A stretch of DNA of 64,000 nucleotides from the NCBI RefSeq assembly GCF_016862515.1, contig NZ_BONC01000009.1:1-64000 (forward strand), in the 5' to 3' direction. The notes under the pieces are model-generated. The model had not been told where the DNA came from. It worked only from the letters and a program-made list of their open reading frames with translations, and searched no databases. Source of the DNA: Asanoa iriomotensis (GTDB lineage Bacteria; Actinomycetota; Actinomycetes; Mycobacteriales; Micromonosporaceae). This document shows, in pieces, positions 22,003 to 31,141 of the stretch. The translations under genes and the position numbers were made by a program. The stretch's first letter is position 1. Each line of letters starts with the position of its first letter.

Positions 22003-22016
22003 TGTTATCGCTCACA
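22003..22016. promoter_or_regulatory. LacI-type operator upstream of the arabinofuranosidase gene
   Basis: TGTTATCGCTCACA is an imperfect palindrome resembling LacI-family sites (TGTTA-n-TAACA type). Sugar-responsive repression would suit the following secreted hydrolase. The regulator is not in the window. Confidence 0.4.
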
Positions 22017-22158
22017 GTCGATGTCAACGCCGACGACAGGCTCACCGGGCAAGCCCGTTCGTCTGGCCTTCGTGCAGTCGCCTGAGGCGGCGTGCCTCCG
22101 TTGTGAACGATCACATCTCTGACCTGGCATGCCCCTCTTTCCCATGTGGAGGAAGATC

Positions 22159-23649
22159 ATGTCCGGGCTTCAACTGGCTCCGTCAACTCCGCGTCGCTGG
22201 TTGCGGCGCTTCATCGCTGGTGGCGTCGCCGCGGCGGTGATCGCGAGTGTTGCGGCGACCGTCCTGGCGACGCCCGCCGCGGCCGCGACCGTCGACACGA
22301 GCGCGTGGTACGTGCTGGTCAACCGTAACAGTGGCAAGGCGTTGGACGTCTACAACCTGGCCACGAACGACGGCGCGCGGATCGTGCAGTGGGCGCGGAA
22401 CAACGGCAACCAGCAGCAGTGGCAGTTCGTGGACTCGGGCGGTGGCTACTACCGGCTGCGGTCGCGGTTGTCGGGCAAGGTGCTCGACGTCTACAACTGG
22501 TCGACCGCCAACGGCGCCAACATCGTGCAGTGGACCGACAACAACGCGGCCAACCAGCAGTTCCGGCTGGCGGACTCCAGCGACGGCTACGTCCGGTTGG
22601 TCAACCGCAACAGCAACAGGGTCGTCGAGGTCCAGGGCGCCTCGACCGCCGACGGCGGAAGCATCGTCCAGTACGACGACTGGAACGGTGCCAACCAGCA
22701 GTGGCAACTCGCCCGCGTCGACAGCGGAAACCCGGGTGGCGGGTGCGCGCTGCCGTCCACGTACCGCTGGACGTCGACCGGCCCGCTGGCCACCCCGAAG
22801 TCCGGGTGGGTGTCGCTCAAGGACTTCACCTACGCCCCGTACAACGGCCGGCATCTGGTCTACGCGACCACGCACGACACCGGGACCAGGTGGGGCTCGA
22901 TGAACTTCGGCCTCTTCACGAACTGGTCCGACATGGCCTCGGCCAGCCAGAACACGATGTCATCGAGCACCGTCGCGCCCACCCTGTTCTACTTCGCGCC
23001 GCGCAACATCTGGGTCCTCGCCTACCAGTGGGGCGGCACCGCGTTCTCCTACCGCACGTCCAGCGACCCCACCAACGCCAACGGCTGGTCGGCGCAACAG
23101 ACCCTGTTCACCGGCAGCATCTCCAACTCCGGCACCGGACCCATCGACCAGACCCTCATCGGCGACAGCACCAACATGTACCTGTTCTTCGCCGGAGACA
23201 ACGGCAGGATCTACCGCGCCAGCATGCCCATCGGAAACTTCCCCGGCAACTTCGGCTCGACGTACACGACCATCATGACCGACACGACGAACAACCTCTT
23301 CGAAGCTGTTCAGGTCTACAAGCTTCAGAACGAGAACCGGTACCTCATGCTCGTGGAGGCCATCGGCGCGCAAGGCCGCTACTTCCGCTCGTTCACGGCC
23401 ACCAGCCTCAACGGCTCGTGGACACCGCAGGCCGCGACCGAGGGCAACCCGTTCGCGGGCAAGGCCAATAGCGGCGCCACCTGGACCAACGACATCAGCC
23501 ACGGGGAGCTGATCCGCGCCAACGCCGACCAGACCATGACCGTCGACCCCTGCAACCTGCAGCTGCTCTACCAGGGGCGCTCCCCCAACTCCGGCGGCGA
23601 CTACGGGCTCCTGCCCTACCGGCCGGGGCTGCTGACTCTCCAACGCTGA
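22159..23649 (+). CDS. Secreted GH62 alpha-L-arabinofuranosidase with ricin-type lectin module
   Basis: A 496-residue secreted enzyme that removes arabinose side chains from arabinoxylan. The start at 22159 is supported by GGAGGA five bases upstream; an upstream in-frame ATG lacks this. The signal region has a twin-arginine-like RRWLRRF before a hydrophobic stretch, with cleavage near ATPAAAA (about residue 44). A ricin B-type lectin domain (about 48-180) shows three repeats with QQW or QQF motifs. The GH62 five-blade propeller (about 190-496) begins [16 protein letters not shown] and holds [29 protein letters not shown] and the final Cys-containing [11 protein letters not shown]. Length is normal. 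The gene is monocistronic, preceded by a LacI-like operator. Confidence 0.94.
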   Translation: MSGLQLAPSTPRRWLRRFIAGGVAAAVIASVAATVLATPAAAATVDTSAWYVLVNRNSGKALDVYNLATNDGARIVQWARNNGNQQQWQFVDSGGGYYRLRSRLSGKVLDVYNWSTANGANIVQWTDNNAANQQFRLADSSDGYVRLVNRNSNRVVEVQGASTADGGSIVQYDDWNGANQQWQLARVDSGNPGGGCALPSTYRWTSTGPLATPKSGWVSLKDFTYAPYNGRHLVYATTHDTGTRWGSMNFGLFTNWSDMASASQNTMSSSTVAPTLFYFAPRNIWVLAYQWGGTAFSYRTSSDPTNANGWSAQQTLFTGSISNSGTGPIDQTLIGDSTNMYLFFAGDNGRIYRASMPIGNFPGNFGSTYTTIMTDTTNNLFEAVQVYKLQNENRYLMLVEAIGAQGRYFRSFTATSLNGSWTPQAATEGNPFAGKANSGATWTNDISHGELIRANADQTMTVDPCNLQLLYQGRSPNSGGDYGLLPYRPGLLTLQR

Positions 23650-23717
23650 TCGCGTCGCGGGAGTCGTTCGCCAAAGACGTCTCGCACCGGTCACGGGATC
23701 GATAGCCTAGGTGCGGC

Positions 23718-25454
23718 ATGGCACGAACGGTGGCGCAGGCGATGGTGGCGACGCTCAAGGCGTCGGGGGTCAAGCGGGTCTGGGGCATTCCCGGTGACTC
23801 GCTGAACGGTTTCACCGATGCGCTGCGGCGCGACGGCGGGCTGTCGTGGGAGCACGTGCGCCACGAGGAGGCGGCGGCCTTCGCCGCGGCCGGCGAGGCC
23901 GCGCTGACCGGTCAGCTCTCGGTGTGCGCCGGCAGTTGCGGCCCCGGCAACCTGCATCTGGTCAACGGGCTGTACGACGCCAACCGCAGCGGCGTGCCCG
24001 TGCTGGCGATCGCGGCACACATCCCGGCCGACGAGATCGGCAGCGGCTACTTCCAGGAGACCCACCCGCAGCAGTTGTTCGCCGAGTGCAGCGTCTACTG
24101 CGAGCTGGCCAGCATTCCGGAGCAGGTGCCGCGGCTGCTGGAGGCGGCCATGCGGGCGGCGTTGCAGCGCGGTGGTGTCGGCGTCGTGATCATCCCCGGC
24201 GAAATCTTCCTCACCGAAGCCACAGCCGGCGCCTGGCCCGGCGCGGTTCGGCGAGCCGACTCGGTCATCCGGCCCGACGACGCCTCGCTCGCGGCCGCCG
24301 CGGACATCCTCAACCGGGCCGAGCGGGTCACCATCCTGGCCGGTGCGGGCTGCGCCGGCGCGCACGAGCAGGTGGTCGCCATCGCCGGAGCTCTGCGGGC
24401 GCCGGTCGTGCACGCGTTGCGGGGCATGGAGCACCTCGCCTACGACAACCCGTACGACGTGGGCATGACCGGGCTCATCGGATACAGCTCCGGCTACCGG
24501 GCGATGGAGCACTGCGACGCCCTGCTCATGCTCGGCACCGACTTCCCTTACCGCCTGTTCTATCCGGACGACGTGCCCGTCATCCAGGTCGACGTGCGCG
24601 GCGAGCGCATCGGCCGCCGCGTTCCGGTCCGCGTCCCGCTGGTCGGTGCCGTCAAGGACACCGTCGACGCGCTCCTGCCCATGGTCGACGCGAAGGCGGA
24701 CACCGCCCACCTGGACCGGATGACCGCACACTACCGCCGCGCCCGGGCCCGGCTGGACCGCCTGGCCGAGCCGGGACGCGGCGCCGGGCCGCTGCACCCG
24801 CAGCACGTCGCGGCCGCGATCGACCGGCTCGCCGCCGACGATGCCGTGTTCACCGCCGACGTCGGCACCCCGAGCATCTGGGCCGCCCGCTACCTCCACA
24901 TGAACGGTCGCCGGCGGTTGATCGGCTCGTTCACACACGGCAGCATGGCCAACGCCCTGCCCCACGCGATCGGTGCCCAGGCCGCCGACCGCGACCGCCA
25001 GGTCATCGCCCTGTCCGGCGACGGCGGGCTGGCCATGCTGCTCGGCGAGCTGCTCACTCTGCGCCAGCAGCGCCTGCCGGTCAAGGTCGTGGTGTTCGAC
25101 AACAACGCGCTGTCGTTCGTCGAGCTGGAGATGAAGGCGGCCGGCATCGTCACCTACGCCACCGAGCTGGTCAACCCGGACTTCGCAGCCATCGCGACGG
25201 CGGCCGGGCTGTTCGGCCGGCGCGTCGAAAGAGCCGAGCAGCTCGAGGGCGCGCTGCGCGAGGCGCTCGCCCACGACGGGCCGGCCGTGGTCGACGCCCG
25301 CACCGCCCGCCACGAGCTCTCGCTGCCACCCAAGATCACCCGCGAGCAGATCAAAGGCTTCACGTTGTACGCGACCCGCACCATCCTGTCCGGCAACGCC
25401 GACGAGATCGTGGAGCTCGCACACACCAACCTGCGCCAACTCGATCGCGAATAA
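23718..25454 (+). CDS. poxB: Pyruvate:quinone oxidoreductase (PoxB-type)
   Basis: A 578-residue thiamine-diphosphate and FAD enzyme that oxidatively decarboxylates pyruvate to acetate and passes electrons to membrane quinone. The N-terminal domain has GIPGDSLNGFTDAL, the TPP-activating Glu in RHEEAAAFAA (about residue 52), CAGSCGPGNLHLVNGLYD and the PoxB-specific GSGYFQETHPQQLF. The central FAD domain follows. The C-terminal TPP domain has the GDG-n-N metal motif (GDGGLAMLLGELL, then VFDNNAL). The last 25 residues form the amphipathic tail typical of PoxB, which attaches to the membrane in the active state. Such enzymes act in stationary phase, which suits the following CsbD stress gene. Confidence 0.92.
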   Translation: MARTVAQAMVATLKASGVKRVWGIPGDSLNGFTDALRRDGGLSWEHVRHEEAAAFAAAGEAALTGQLSVCAGSCGPGNLHLVNGLYDANRSGVPVLAIAAHIPADEIGSGYFQETHPQQLFAECSVYCELASIPEQVPRLLEAAMRAALQRGGVGVVIIPGEIFLTEATAGAWPGAVRRADSVIRPDDASLAAAADILNRAERVTILAGAGCAGAHEQVVAIAGALRAPVVHALRGMEHLAYDNPYDVGMTGLIGYSSGYRAMEHCDALLMLGTDFPYRLFYPDDVPVIQVDVRGERIGRRVPVRVPLVGAVKDTVDALLPMVDAKADTAHLDRMTAHYRRARARLDRLAEPGRGAGPLHPQHVAAAIDRLAADDAVFTADVGTPSIWAARYLHMNGRRRLIGSFTHGSMANALPHAIGAQAADRDRQVIALSGDGGLAMLLGELLTLRQQRLPVKVVVFDNNALSFVELEMKAAGIVTYATELVNPDFAAIATAAGLFGRRVERAEQLEGALREALAHDGPAVVDARTARHELSLPPKITREQIKGFTLYATRTILSGNADEIVELAHTNLRQLDRE

Positions 25455-25535
25455 TACGGTTCTTCAAACATATGGGCGTTTTGTCCGGCATACTGATCTG
25501 GAAGGTCGATTTCGACACCGGAAGGTTGGCTCGGG

Positions 25536-25787
25536 ATGCATCCCATCGTTCCGCCGCCGCCGAACAGCCGGCTCGCCCAGACGCTGGGCCAACTCGACGA
25601 GGCCGTGCGCCAACTGCCTGCCGGTGCCGAGCATTCGGCGCCGGCATCGTTGCGACGGGAGGCGATCGCGCTGGCGGAAGTCATCCATCGCAACGGCGAT
25701 CGGTCCGGCGTCGCGCACACGGCCGAAGCGAACCGCTTGCTGCACCGGATCCGCGGCTATCTCGCGGCCACCGCCAAGACACGCTGA
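25536..25787 (+). CDS. Small hypothetical helical protein
   Basis: An 83-residue protein of unknown function, cytoplasmic, mostly helical after a short Pro-rich start. Leu and Ala heptads from residue 12 to 40 and 60 to 80 suggest a small helical bundle. It lies 81 bases after poxB and 20 bases before the CsbD gene in the same direction, so it may belong to a stress transcript. The start is ATG at 25536, with only a weak purine-rich stretch upstream. No domain recognised. Confidence 0.55.
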   Translation: MHPIVPPPPNSRLAQTLGQLDEAVRQLPAGAEHSAPASLRREAIALAEVIHRNGDRSGVAHTAEANRLLHRIRGYLAATAKTR

Positions 25788-25807
25788 CGAATCAGAGAGG
25801 ACTCTCC

Positions 25808-25981
25808 GTGGGACTCGACGACAAGATCAACAACAAGGCGGAAGAAGTAAAGGGCAAGGTCAAGAAAGGTGTCGGCAAGGCCACCGGCGACGAGGAGCTC
25901 GAGGCCGAGGGTCGCGTCGACCAGGCAAAGTCCAACGTGAAGCAGGCCGGCGAGAAAATCAAGGACGCGTTCAAGAGCTGA
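25808..25981 (+). CDS. csbD: CsbD-family stress protein
   Basis: A 57-residue, highly charged helical protein of the CsbD family. It begins MGLDDKINNKAEEVKGKVK and repeats Lys/Glu-rich helices with the family pattern K-x-K-x-G-x-A-T-G-D/N-E-E-L-E-AEG. CsbD genes are general-stress genes in Gram-positive bacteria; the molecular role is unknown. The start is GTG at 25808 with GAGAGG about eight bases before it. The product is cytoplasmic. The gene ends in a terminator hairpin shared with the converging VanW gene. Confidence 0.92.
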   Translation: MGLDDKINNKAEEVKGKVKKGVGKATGDEELEAEGRVDQAKSNVKQAGEKIKDAFKS

Positions 25982-25987
25982 CCACGT

Positions 25988-26016
25988 GGCGGGGGCACTG
26001 ATCCAGTGCCCCCGCC
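25988..26016. terminator. Shared terminator of csbD and the VanW gene
   Basis: Perfect 13-bp inverted repeat (GGCGGGGGCACTG at 25988-26000, complement at 26004-26016) with a 3-nt loop between converging genes. Confidence 0.85.
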
Positions 26017-26023
26017 CTGGTCG

Positions 26024-27829
26024 CTACCCGCAGGTGAAGCGGGGCTCGGCGGAGTAGGTCCAGGTGAACTTCTCCCGCTCGACGACCTTGCCGTCCTTCT
26101 TGAAGACGCGGAACGCGTCCTGGGTGAACCCGGGGATGCCGTTGGTCGCGATGCACGTCGGACCCTTCGGCAGTTTGATCACCTTCGGGCTGGTGATGTT
26201 CCGCCGCGGGCTGTACTCGGTGCTCACGCTGTCCCAGACCTTCGTGCTGTACATCGACACCGTGATCGAGTTGTCGGTCCACGAGGTGTCGATGACGACG
26301 CCGTACTCGGTGTTGTTCCGGAACTTCATGTCGAGGTCCGGCCAGAAGATCGTCGACTCGATGACCGCGGGATAGCGATCGAAATAGTACGAGTGCGGCT
26401 TGTGATGGACGTCCTCGAGCCCCGCGTAGTAGGCCGCGTTGAACAGGGTGGTCGTGAACTGCGACGTGCCGCCGCCGACGCCCGGCACGAGCTTGCCGTC
26501 GAGGATGACCGGAGCGTCCCGGTAGCCCTGCCGGTAGCCGCGCTCGCCGGTGTGCCCGTTGAGTGAGAACACCGCGCCGGGCTTGACCAACGTGCCGTCG
26601 ACGTCCTTCGCGATCTGGACGATGTTCTGGCTGCGCGGCGCGCCGAGGCCGCCGGTGAACTTGGTGGTGAACGTCGAGACGCGTTCCTTGATGCCGAGCT
26701 TGGCGACGTCGGCCGCGGTCGTCGCCGGTTTCGCCGCCACGAGCTTGCCGGTGACGGTGCGCTCGTCGGACTTCGGCAGCACGGCCAGCAGGTCGGTGGC
26801 GAGCGCGGTCACGTCGACCTGCCGGCCCTCCGTACCCTCGGTGACTCTCGGTTTGCCACTGACGATCGCGACCCGCGCGTCCTTGGGCTGCACCTCGACC
26901 GCACCCAGCGGGGTGGACAGCGCGGCGCGCAACTTCTTCGCGTCCAGCGCGGGCTCGATCCGGCCGGCCTTGTCGGCGACCAGCCGCAGGCTCTTGGCGA
27001 TCGCGGCCGGGGCCACCGTGACGTCGCCTCGCTCGGTCGTGACCGTGACCGGTGCCGAGACGGCCGGGCGGGCGAACTCGGCGACGAGCTTGTCGACGTC
27101 CTCCTTGGTCGTGGCGGGATGGATCTCGACGATCGGCACGTCCACCGGCCCGCCGCCGAGCCAGCCGGACCGGACCGCGTCCGCCGACCGCGCCGCGTCG
27201 AGACCGCGGCCGGGCTGCGGGTAGTTCGGCTTGGGCGTCGTGCCCGAGAACGTGATCGACGGTTGCTTCATCGCCCGCGCGTCCTTGCCGAGGGCGGTGC
27301 CCAGCAGGTCGTGCAGCTTGCCTTCGTCGAGGGTGACGACCGGTTCGACGGTACGCGAGCCGAGCAGCCGGCCGATCGGGTTGGGGCTCGCCTCGATCGC
27401 GACCGTGACCGTCGCCTCGACGTCGACCCCGAGGTCGATGTCGGCCGGCGTCACCTCGGCCGCCCGGTCGCCCAGCCGCACCGCGACCGGGTTGCCGAGC
27501 TTGCCGGCCTGCTTCGCCAGACCGGCGTGCAGCGCGGCGATCGCGTCGGACCGGTTCTTGCCGCCGATGTCGACACCGAGCACCGAGGTGCCCCGCGGAA
27601 CTTCGCCGGCGTACGCGTAGGCGCCGGCACCGCCGATCGCACCCAACACGGCCGCGGCGACACCGCCGGCCATGAAGAAGCGGCGCCGTGACGAGCGCTG
27701 GCGGCCGGGTGCCGGTGTGTGGCCGGATTGGACCGGGATGAAACCTGCCGAGGAGGGCTGCTGGTCGACCGGTAGGCGCGGTGCCGGGAACTGCACGGTC
27801 GGTGCGTCGGCGTCCGGCTGCTGGTTCAC
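26024..27829 (-). CDS. VanW-domain cell-wall protein
   Basis: A 601-residue membrane-anchored protein. A cytoplasmic Pro/Gln-rich tail is followed by RRRFF and a single membrane helix (about 52-74). The outside part holds two or more peptidoglycan-binding-like (PG_binding_4) repeats (about 85-400) and a C-terminal VanW domain (about 400-530), with FSLNGHTGERGYRQGYRDAPVI (read in two parts at about 433-454) and VGGGTSQFTTTLFNAAYYAG. A short Cys-containing tail follows. VanW proteins are found in some glycopeptide-resistance clusters and widely in actinobacteria; the biochemical role is not proven. No vanHAX genes are nearby, so I would not call this a resistance determinant. The gene is monocistronic. 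Confidence 0.93.
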   Translation of the reverse strand: MNQQPDADAPTVQFPAPRLPVDQQPSSAGFIPVQSGHTPAPGRQRSSRRRFFMAGGVAAAVLGAIGGAGAYAYAGEVPRGTSVLGVDIGGKNRSDAIAALHAGLAKQAGKLGNPVAVRLGDRAAEVTPADIDLGVDVEATVTVAIEASPNPIGRLLGSRTVEPVVTLDEGKLHDLLGTALGKDARAMKQPSITFSGTTPKPNYPQPGRGLDAARSADAVRSGWLGGGPVDVPIVEIHPATTKEDVDKLVAEFARPAVSAPVTVTTERGDVTVAPAAIAKSLRLVADKAGRIEPALDAKKLRAALSTPLGAVEVQPKDARVAIVSGKPRVTEGTEGRQVDVTALATDLLAVLPKSDERTVTGKLVAAKPATTAADVAKLGIKERVSTFTTKFTGGLGAPRSQNIVQIAKDVDGTLVKPGAVFSLNGHTGERGYRQGYRDAPVILDGKLVPGVGGGTSQFTTTLFNAAYYAGLEDVHHKPHSYYFDRYPAVIESTIFWPDLDMKFRNNTEYGVVIDTSWTDNSITVSMYSTKVWDSVSTEYSPRRNITSPKVIKLPKGPTCIATNGIPGFTQDAFRVFKKDGKVVEREKFTWTYSAEPRFTCG

Positions 27830-27948
27830 GCGTCACCTCGGAGCTTCGACGGAATCGACCCGCGGGCCGACGGGCGCCCGGAGGACGCCGGCACGATGCT
27901 ACTGCCAGCGGCGGTTTCGGATCGACGATCTCGTGGGTAGCAGGTGGC

Positions 27949-28467
27949 ATGAACCGCAACCTGGTCCGGGCGTTGCTCTCCGTATGGGATCGACCGGCGT
28001 TCCGGGACGGTGTGCGGCACCTCGTCGACCTCGACGAGGTGACGGCGCTGCTGGCGGCACTCGCTGCCGAGGACGGTGGCGACGAGGTCGACCTGCGGGT
28101 GATGGGCCTGCTGCGGTCGGCGCTGGAGACCACCGAGATCCGGCGCGCCGTCCTGCTGCTGGTCGACACCGATGACGTACGCCAGGAAGTGTCTTCGAGC
28201 ATCGCGGAAGGTCTCGCCGACCGCCCGGACCTCGCGCGGTCGATCGTGTCGGCGTTGGGCGATCCCGCCGTGCGTGCCGAGCTGACTGCGGCGCTCGAGT
28301 CCGCGCGCCTGCGGGAGGCGATCTGGCGGGCGGCGGACAACCAGCTCCGCGGCCGGCGTTGGAAGACGATCGGGGAGCTGGCCGTGGTGCTGGCGCGGCA
28401 CCGTCACGCGCGCCGCCTGGTGTGGCTGCTCAAGCGACACGGTGTGCTGCGGGCGCTTCGCCGCTGA
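27949..28467 (+). CDS. Hypothetical helical protein
   Basis: A 172-residue, all-helical protein without a recognised family. Its pattern repeats short helices of the type V-x-x-L-L-x-x-L (LVRALLSVWDRPAF, EVTALLAALAAEDGG, RVMGLLRSALETTE), so it could be an armadillo- or HEAT-like repeat protein. The C-terminus is very basic (RHRHARRLVWLLKRHGVLRALRR), perhaps membrane- or nucleic-acid-binding. There is no signal peptide. ATG at 27949 is preferred over upstream in-frame codons because the sequence before it does not look coding. It is divergent from the VanW gene and 41 bases before the ArsR gene. Confidence 0.6.
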   Translation: MNRNLVRALLSVWDRPAFRDGVRHLVDLDEVTALLAALAAEDGGDEVDLRVMGLLRSALETTEIRRAVLLLVDTDDVRQEVSSSIAEGLADRPDLARSIVSALGDPAVRAELTAALESARLREAIWRAADNQLRGRRWKTIGELAVVLARHRHARRLVWLLKRHGVLRALRR

Positions 28468-28480
28468 CGCCTCCGTAGAC

Positions 28481-28500
28481 GCGTAACCGATGTGTTACGC
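28481..28500. promoter_or_regulatory. ArsR-type operator and likely leaderless promoter
   Basis: GCGTAACCGATGTGTTACGC has perfect 7-base arms (GCGTAAC/GTTACGC) around six bases. A TACGCT box at 28496-28501 is about 8 bases before the GTG start, which suggests a leaderless transcript controlled directly by the ArsR protein. Confidence 0.7.
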
Positions 28501-28508
28501 TTTTCCGC

Positions 28509-28871
28509 GTGGACGAGGTGGCGGGAGCGATCGCCGACGGCGTGCGGCGGGAGATCCTGCTGATGCTGCGCGACGGTCCGCTCACCGCCGGGCAGATCGC
28601 CGACCGCTTCGCGATCAGCCGGCCCGCCGTCAGCCGGCACCTGCGGGTGCTGCGTGAGGCCGGGCTGGTGCGCGACACGGCCGACGGGCGCCGTCGGGTC
28701 TACGCGTTGGTCACGGCACCGCTCGACGAGCTGACGGGATGGCTGGTCAGACTGACGCGGCCGTCCGGCTGGCAGCACCGCCTCGACGCGTTGGAGACCG
28801 AGGTCTACCGCACCCGGCGCGAGAGCCGCTCGGCGGCCGGGCCAACCCGAGACCAGGAGAAAACCGCATGA
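28509..28871 (+). CDS. ArsR-family transcriptional regulator
   Basis: A 120-residue winged-helix repressor. The DNA-binding region (about 10-75) holds DGVRREILLMLRDGPLTAG, then FAISRPAVSRHLRVLREAGLV and the wing DTADGRRRVYALV. No Cys metal-sensing motif is present, so it belongs to the non-metal ArsR branch usually paired with an AHSA1/SRPBCC gene. That is the case here: its stop codon overlaps the start of the SRPBCC gene by four bases (ATGA). A perfect palindrome lies just upstream, implying autoregulation of the pair. The GTG start lies where transcription probably begins. Confidence 0.93.
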   Translation: MDEVAGAIADGVRREILLMLRDGPLTAGQIADRFAISRPAVSRHLRVLREAGLVRDTADGRRRVYALVTAPLDELTGWLVRLTRPSGWQHRLDALETEVYRTRRESRSAAGPTRDQEKTA

Positions 28872-29347
28872 GCCTGACACCCACCGGACAACTCTTCGGC
28901 AACGACCTCGTCCTGACCCGCACATTCCGGGCGCCCGCGGCCGACGTGTGGGCGAGCCTGACCGATACCGACCGCACGGCCCGCTGGTTCGGCCCGTGGA
29001 AGGGCGACGCGGCGCCGGGGCGCACGATCGAGGTCCAGATGGTGCACGAGGACGGCCAGCCCTGGATGGAGATGACGATCGACGCGTGCGAGCCGCAGCG
29101 CCGGCTGGCCCTTTCCGCGGTCGACGAGCAGGGCAGCTGGCTCCTGGACATGGTGCTGACCGAGAGCGGTGGTGTCACCGAGCTGCGGTTCACCCAGCAC
29201 CTGGCCGACACGGCCGCGGTCGGCGATCTCGGACCGGGTTGGGAGTTCTATCTGGACGCGCTGGTCGCCGCCCGCGAGGACCGCCCGGCCCCACGGTTCG
29301 AGGACTACTACCCGGCGATGAAGGACCACTTCGACGCGCAGCGATAG
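28868..29347 (+). CDS. AHSA1-like SRPBCC protein coupled to ArsR
   Basis: A 159-residue START-like protein of the AHSA1 (activator of Hsp90 ATPase homologue) branch. Signatures are LTRTFRAPAADVWASLTD, the TARWFGPW loop, and the C-terminal GWEFYLDALVAAREDR helix. These proteins bind hydrophobic ligands and in several actinobacteria form pairs with an ArsR regulator; the ligand is unknown. Start overlaps the ArsR stop, giving translational coupling. One may guess that the protein sequesters or senses the same compound that relieves repression. Cytoplasmic; no catalytic residues can be named. Confidence 0.9.
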   Translation: MSLTPTGQLFGNDLVLTRTFRAPAADVWASLTDTDRTARWFGPWKGDAAPGRTIEVQMVHEDGQPWMEMTIDACEPQRRLALSAVDEQGSWLLDMVLTESGGVTELRFTQHLADTAAVGDLGPGWEFYLDALVAAREDRPAPRFEDYYPAMKDHFDAQR

Positions 29348-29411
29348 GCCCGCATCCCGGTCTTACGCACGCCCGGCGCCGGCCGCGCGTTGGCTGCGTC
29401 GGCGCGTGCTG

Positions 29412-29933
29412 TCAGAACCATTGGGCGGTCAGTGCTCGCAGCAGCCCGGGGTCGATGTCCAACGGATCGGGCGTGCGGAGAGCCTTCTCCAAGGCGATCG
29501 CCGCGTCCCGTTCAGGCGAGTCGGCATGACACTCGCAGTCCAGCCATTCCGCGGCCACGTAGGCATCACCGATGGCACCGCCGGGATAGTCGAGAGCCGG
29601 GGCCAGCCGCGCCAGGAATCGGATCGCCGCGAACTCGTCGGCCGGTGGTCGTGTGGCTGCGACCGGACCTACCAGGCGCGCGACCAGATCGCTGGCCTGC
29701 TGCGTGGGCATCTCCCGGACGCCCAGTTCGACCAGCACCTCGGGCACCAGCTGGTCGATGCACCAGGGCGATGTCGCCCGTGGCAGGCCGGCGAGTTCCG
29801 AGACGGCTTGCCCATCGGCTCCCTGCGCGAGCAGATGAGCGGCTACGACCGGCCAATCACTGCTCAGGATGAGGCCGAGGTGCTGTGCGGCACCCACCAC
29901 GCGGCGTTCGTCGCCGGTGAGCAATCCGTCCAC
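29412..29933 (-). CDS. Hypothetical protein, alpha-helical
   Basis: A 173-residue cytoplasmic protein I cannot place in a family. It is acidic, mostly helical, and contains two Cys near residue 134 (DCECHAD) that might be metal ligands or chance. The N-terminus (DERRVVGAAQHLGLILSSDWPVVAAHLLA) looks like a short helical domain. It starts with GTG at 29933 and stands between the SRPBCC and VOC genes without a close neighbour in its own direction. Function unknown. Confidence 0.65.
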   Translation of the reverse strand: MDGLLTGDERRVVGAAQHLGLILSSDWPVVAAHLLAQGADGQAVSELAGLPRATSPWCIDQLVPEVLVELGVREMPTQQASDLVARLVGPVAATRPPADEFAAIRFLARLAPALDYPGGAIGDAYVAAEWLDCECHADSPERDAAIALEKALRTPDPLDIDPGLLRALTAQWF

Positions 29934-29971
29934 TGCCCCGCCCCGTAATCATGCGTAAAGCTCAGCCGAGC

Positions 29972-31141
29972 TTATTTCCCACGGACGATCACCAGTTCGT
30001 TGCCTTCGGGGTCGGCGACGCGCCAGCGATCGTCTGACTCGTCAAGTAGCCGGCCACCGGCTGCGATGGTCGTGGCAAGGCGCGCCTGCGCGATGTCCGA
30101 CGGCACGGCGAGCTCGAAGTGGATGCGGTTGCGCTGTCGGCGCCGCTCCGTATCCGAGGCGTCGAGCTCTTGGAACACCAGCACCGGGTTCAGCCGCCGT
30201 GGGTCGTGGATGTCGCTGACCCCGGCTCGGCGGTCGTGGGTGTATCCGAGTGCGGCTACCCAGAACGCGCGGACCGCGTCGACGTCGGCGGCGTCGAGGA
30301 AGAGCTGAGCGAAGCGCGGCAGCGCCGGATCCGCGGTGGCCCCGAGTTCGCGGGCAGCGGTCTGGAGGTTTTCGGCCAGGTCGGTGAAGTCGAGCGCGAG
30401 GCCGTGTGCGTCGTCCTCCGCCTGGTCCTTGCCGCTGTCGATGATCACGAGCCCGGGGCGCAGGTCGACCAGCAGGGGGAAGCCCGCGTCGTCGGCCAGC
30501 GCCGCTGCCGCGGTGGCCAGGTCGCGCTGCTGCGCCGGCAAGGTGACGCGGTAGCACGCCATCGCGCTGAACACCGCCTGCCAGTCGGAGGTCCGCTCGC
30601 CGAGCGCCCCGCCCGGCACCAGGTCAACCTCGTTGCCGTCGGGGTCGGCGTGGCAGACCCCGTAGGGTCCCGATGCCTCACCAAGGCTCGCCTCCTCGAC
30701 CGCCGCCGCCGGCCGCACCACGTCGAGGTGGATGCGGTTTCGCAGCGGCCGTGGCTCGGTTGACCGCCAGATCCGGATCGCCGGGTCGCGCCGCAACGGA
30801 TCCACCAAACCGCCGTCGTCCCCTGGCGCGTAGTCGAACACGCGCTGCCAGAACCGCCGCACATCAGACGGGTTCGCGGTGTCGAACACGACACTCAACT
30901 GCTGCAGCACGGCAGGGTTCGCGGCCAGCCCGAGTTCCCGCGCGGCCACCGACACCGCCTCGGCGTGCTCGTCGGAGTCGAGGCGCACCCGCACGCCGGT
31001 CGCGCGCAGATCGACCACGATCCCGGCCGACAGCCCAAGGATGCGCCCGGCCAGCGCAGCCCCCTCGATCAGCGAAGGCGCGTCGAACCATGCCGTCGTA
31101 ACGCCATCGACGACCCGCCAATCCGTTCCGATCTCTGCCAT
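29972..31141 (-). CDS. Duplicated pterin-dehydratase-like plus VOC/glyoxalase protein
   Basis: A 389-residue cytoplasmic protein built from two copies of one two-part module. In each copy a pterin-4a-carbinolamine-dehydratase-like domain (1-78; 197-272) precedes a vicinal-oxygen-chelate domain (80-180; 278-389). The repeat is visible in FDTANPSDVRRFWQRVFDYA against FLDAADVDAVRAFWVAALGY, LRNRIHLDVV against QRNRIHFELA, and ADPDGNEVDLVPGG against ADPEGNELVIVRG. The metal ligands of true glyoxalases are only partly visible (H138, H165 and E171 in the first; H and E in RIHFELA and GNELVI in the second). Single-module versions are common in actinobacteria; the tandem form is unusual. The reaction is unknown. 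ATG at 31141 is preceded by weak ribosome binding. Confidence 0.8.
   Translation of the reverse strand: MAEIGTDWRVVDGVTTAWFDAPSLIEGAALAGRILGLSAGIVVDLRATGVRVRLDSDEHAEAVSVAARELGLAANPAVLQQLSVVFDTANPSDVRRFWQRVFDYAPGDDGGLVDPLRRDPAIRIWRSTEPRPLRNRIHLDVVRPAAAVEEASLGEASGPYGVCHADPDGNEVDLVPGGALGERTSDWQAVFSAMACYRVTLPAQQRDLATAAAALADDAGFPLLVDLRPGLVIIDSGKDQAEDDAHGLALDFTDLAENLQTAARELGATADPALPRFAQLFLDAADVDAVRAFWVAALGYTHDRRAGVSDIHDPRRLNPVLVFQELDASDTERRRQRNRIHFELAVPSDIAQARLATTIAAGGRLLDESDDRWRVADPEGNELVIVRGK

Noticed and set aside
26550-27224. Ser/Thr-rich frame antisense to the VanW gene
   Set aside because: It mirrors third-position GC bias of VanW codons and contains no domain; the VanW frame is clearly the real one.
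26024-27829. Glycopeptide (vancomycin) resistance locus
   Set aside because: Only a VanW-domain protein is present; no vanH, vanA/B, vanX or vanRS-type genes lie beside it.
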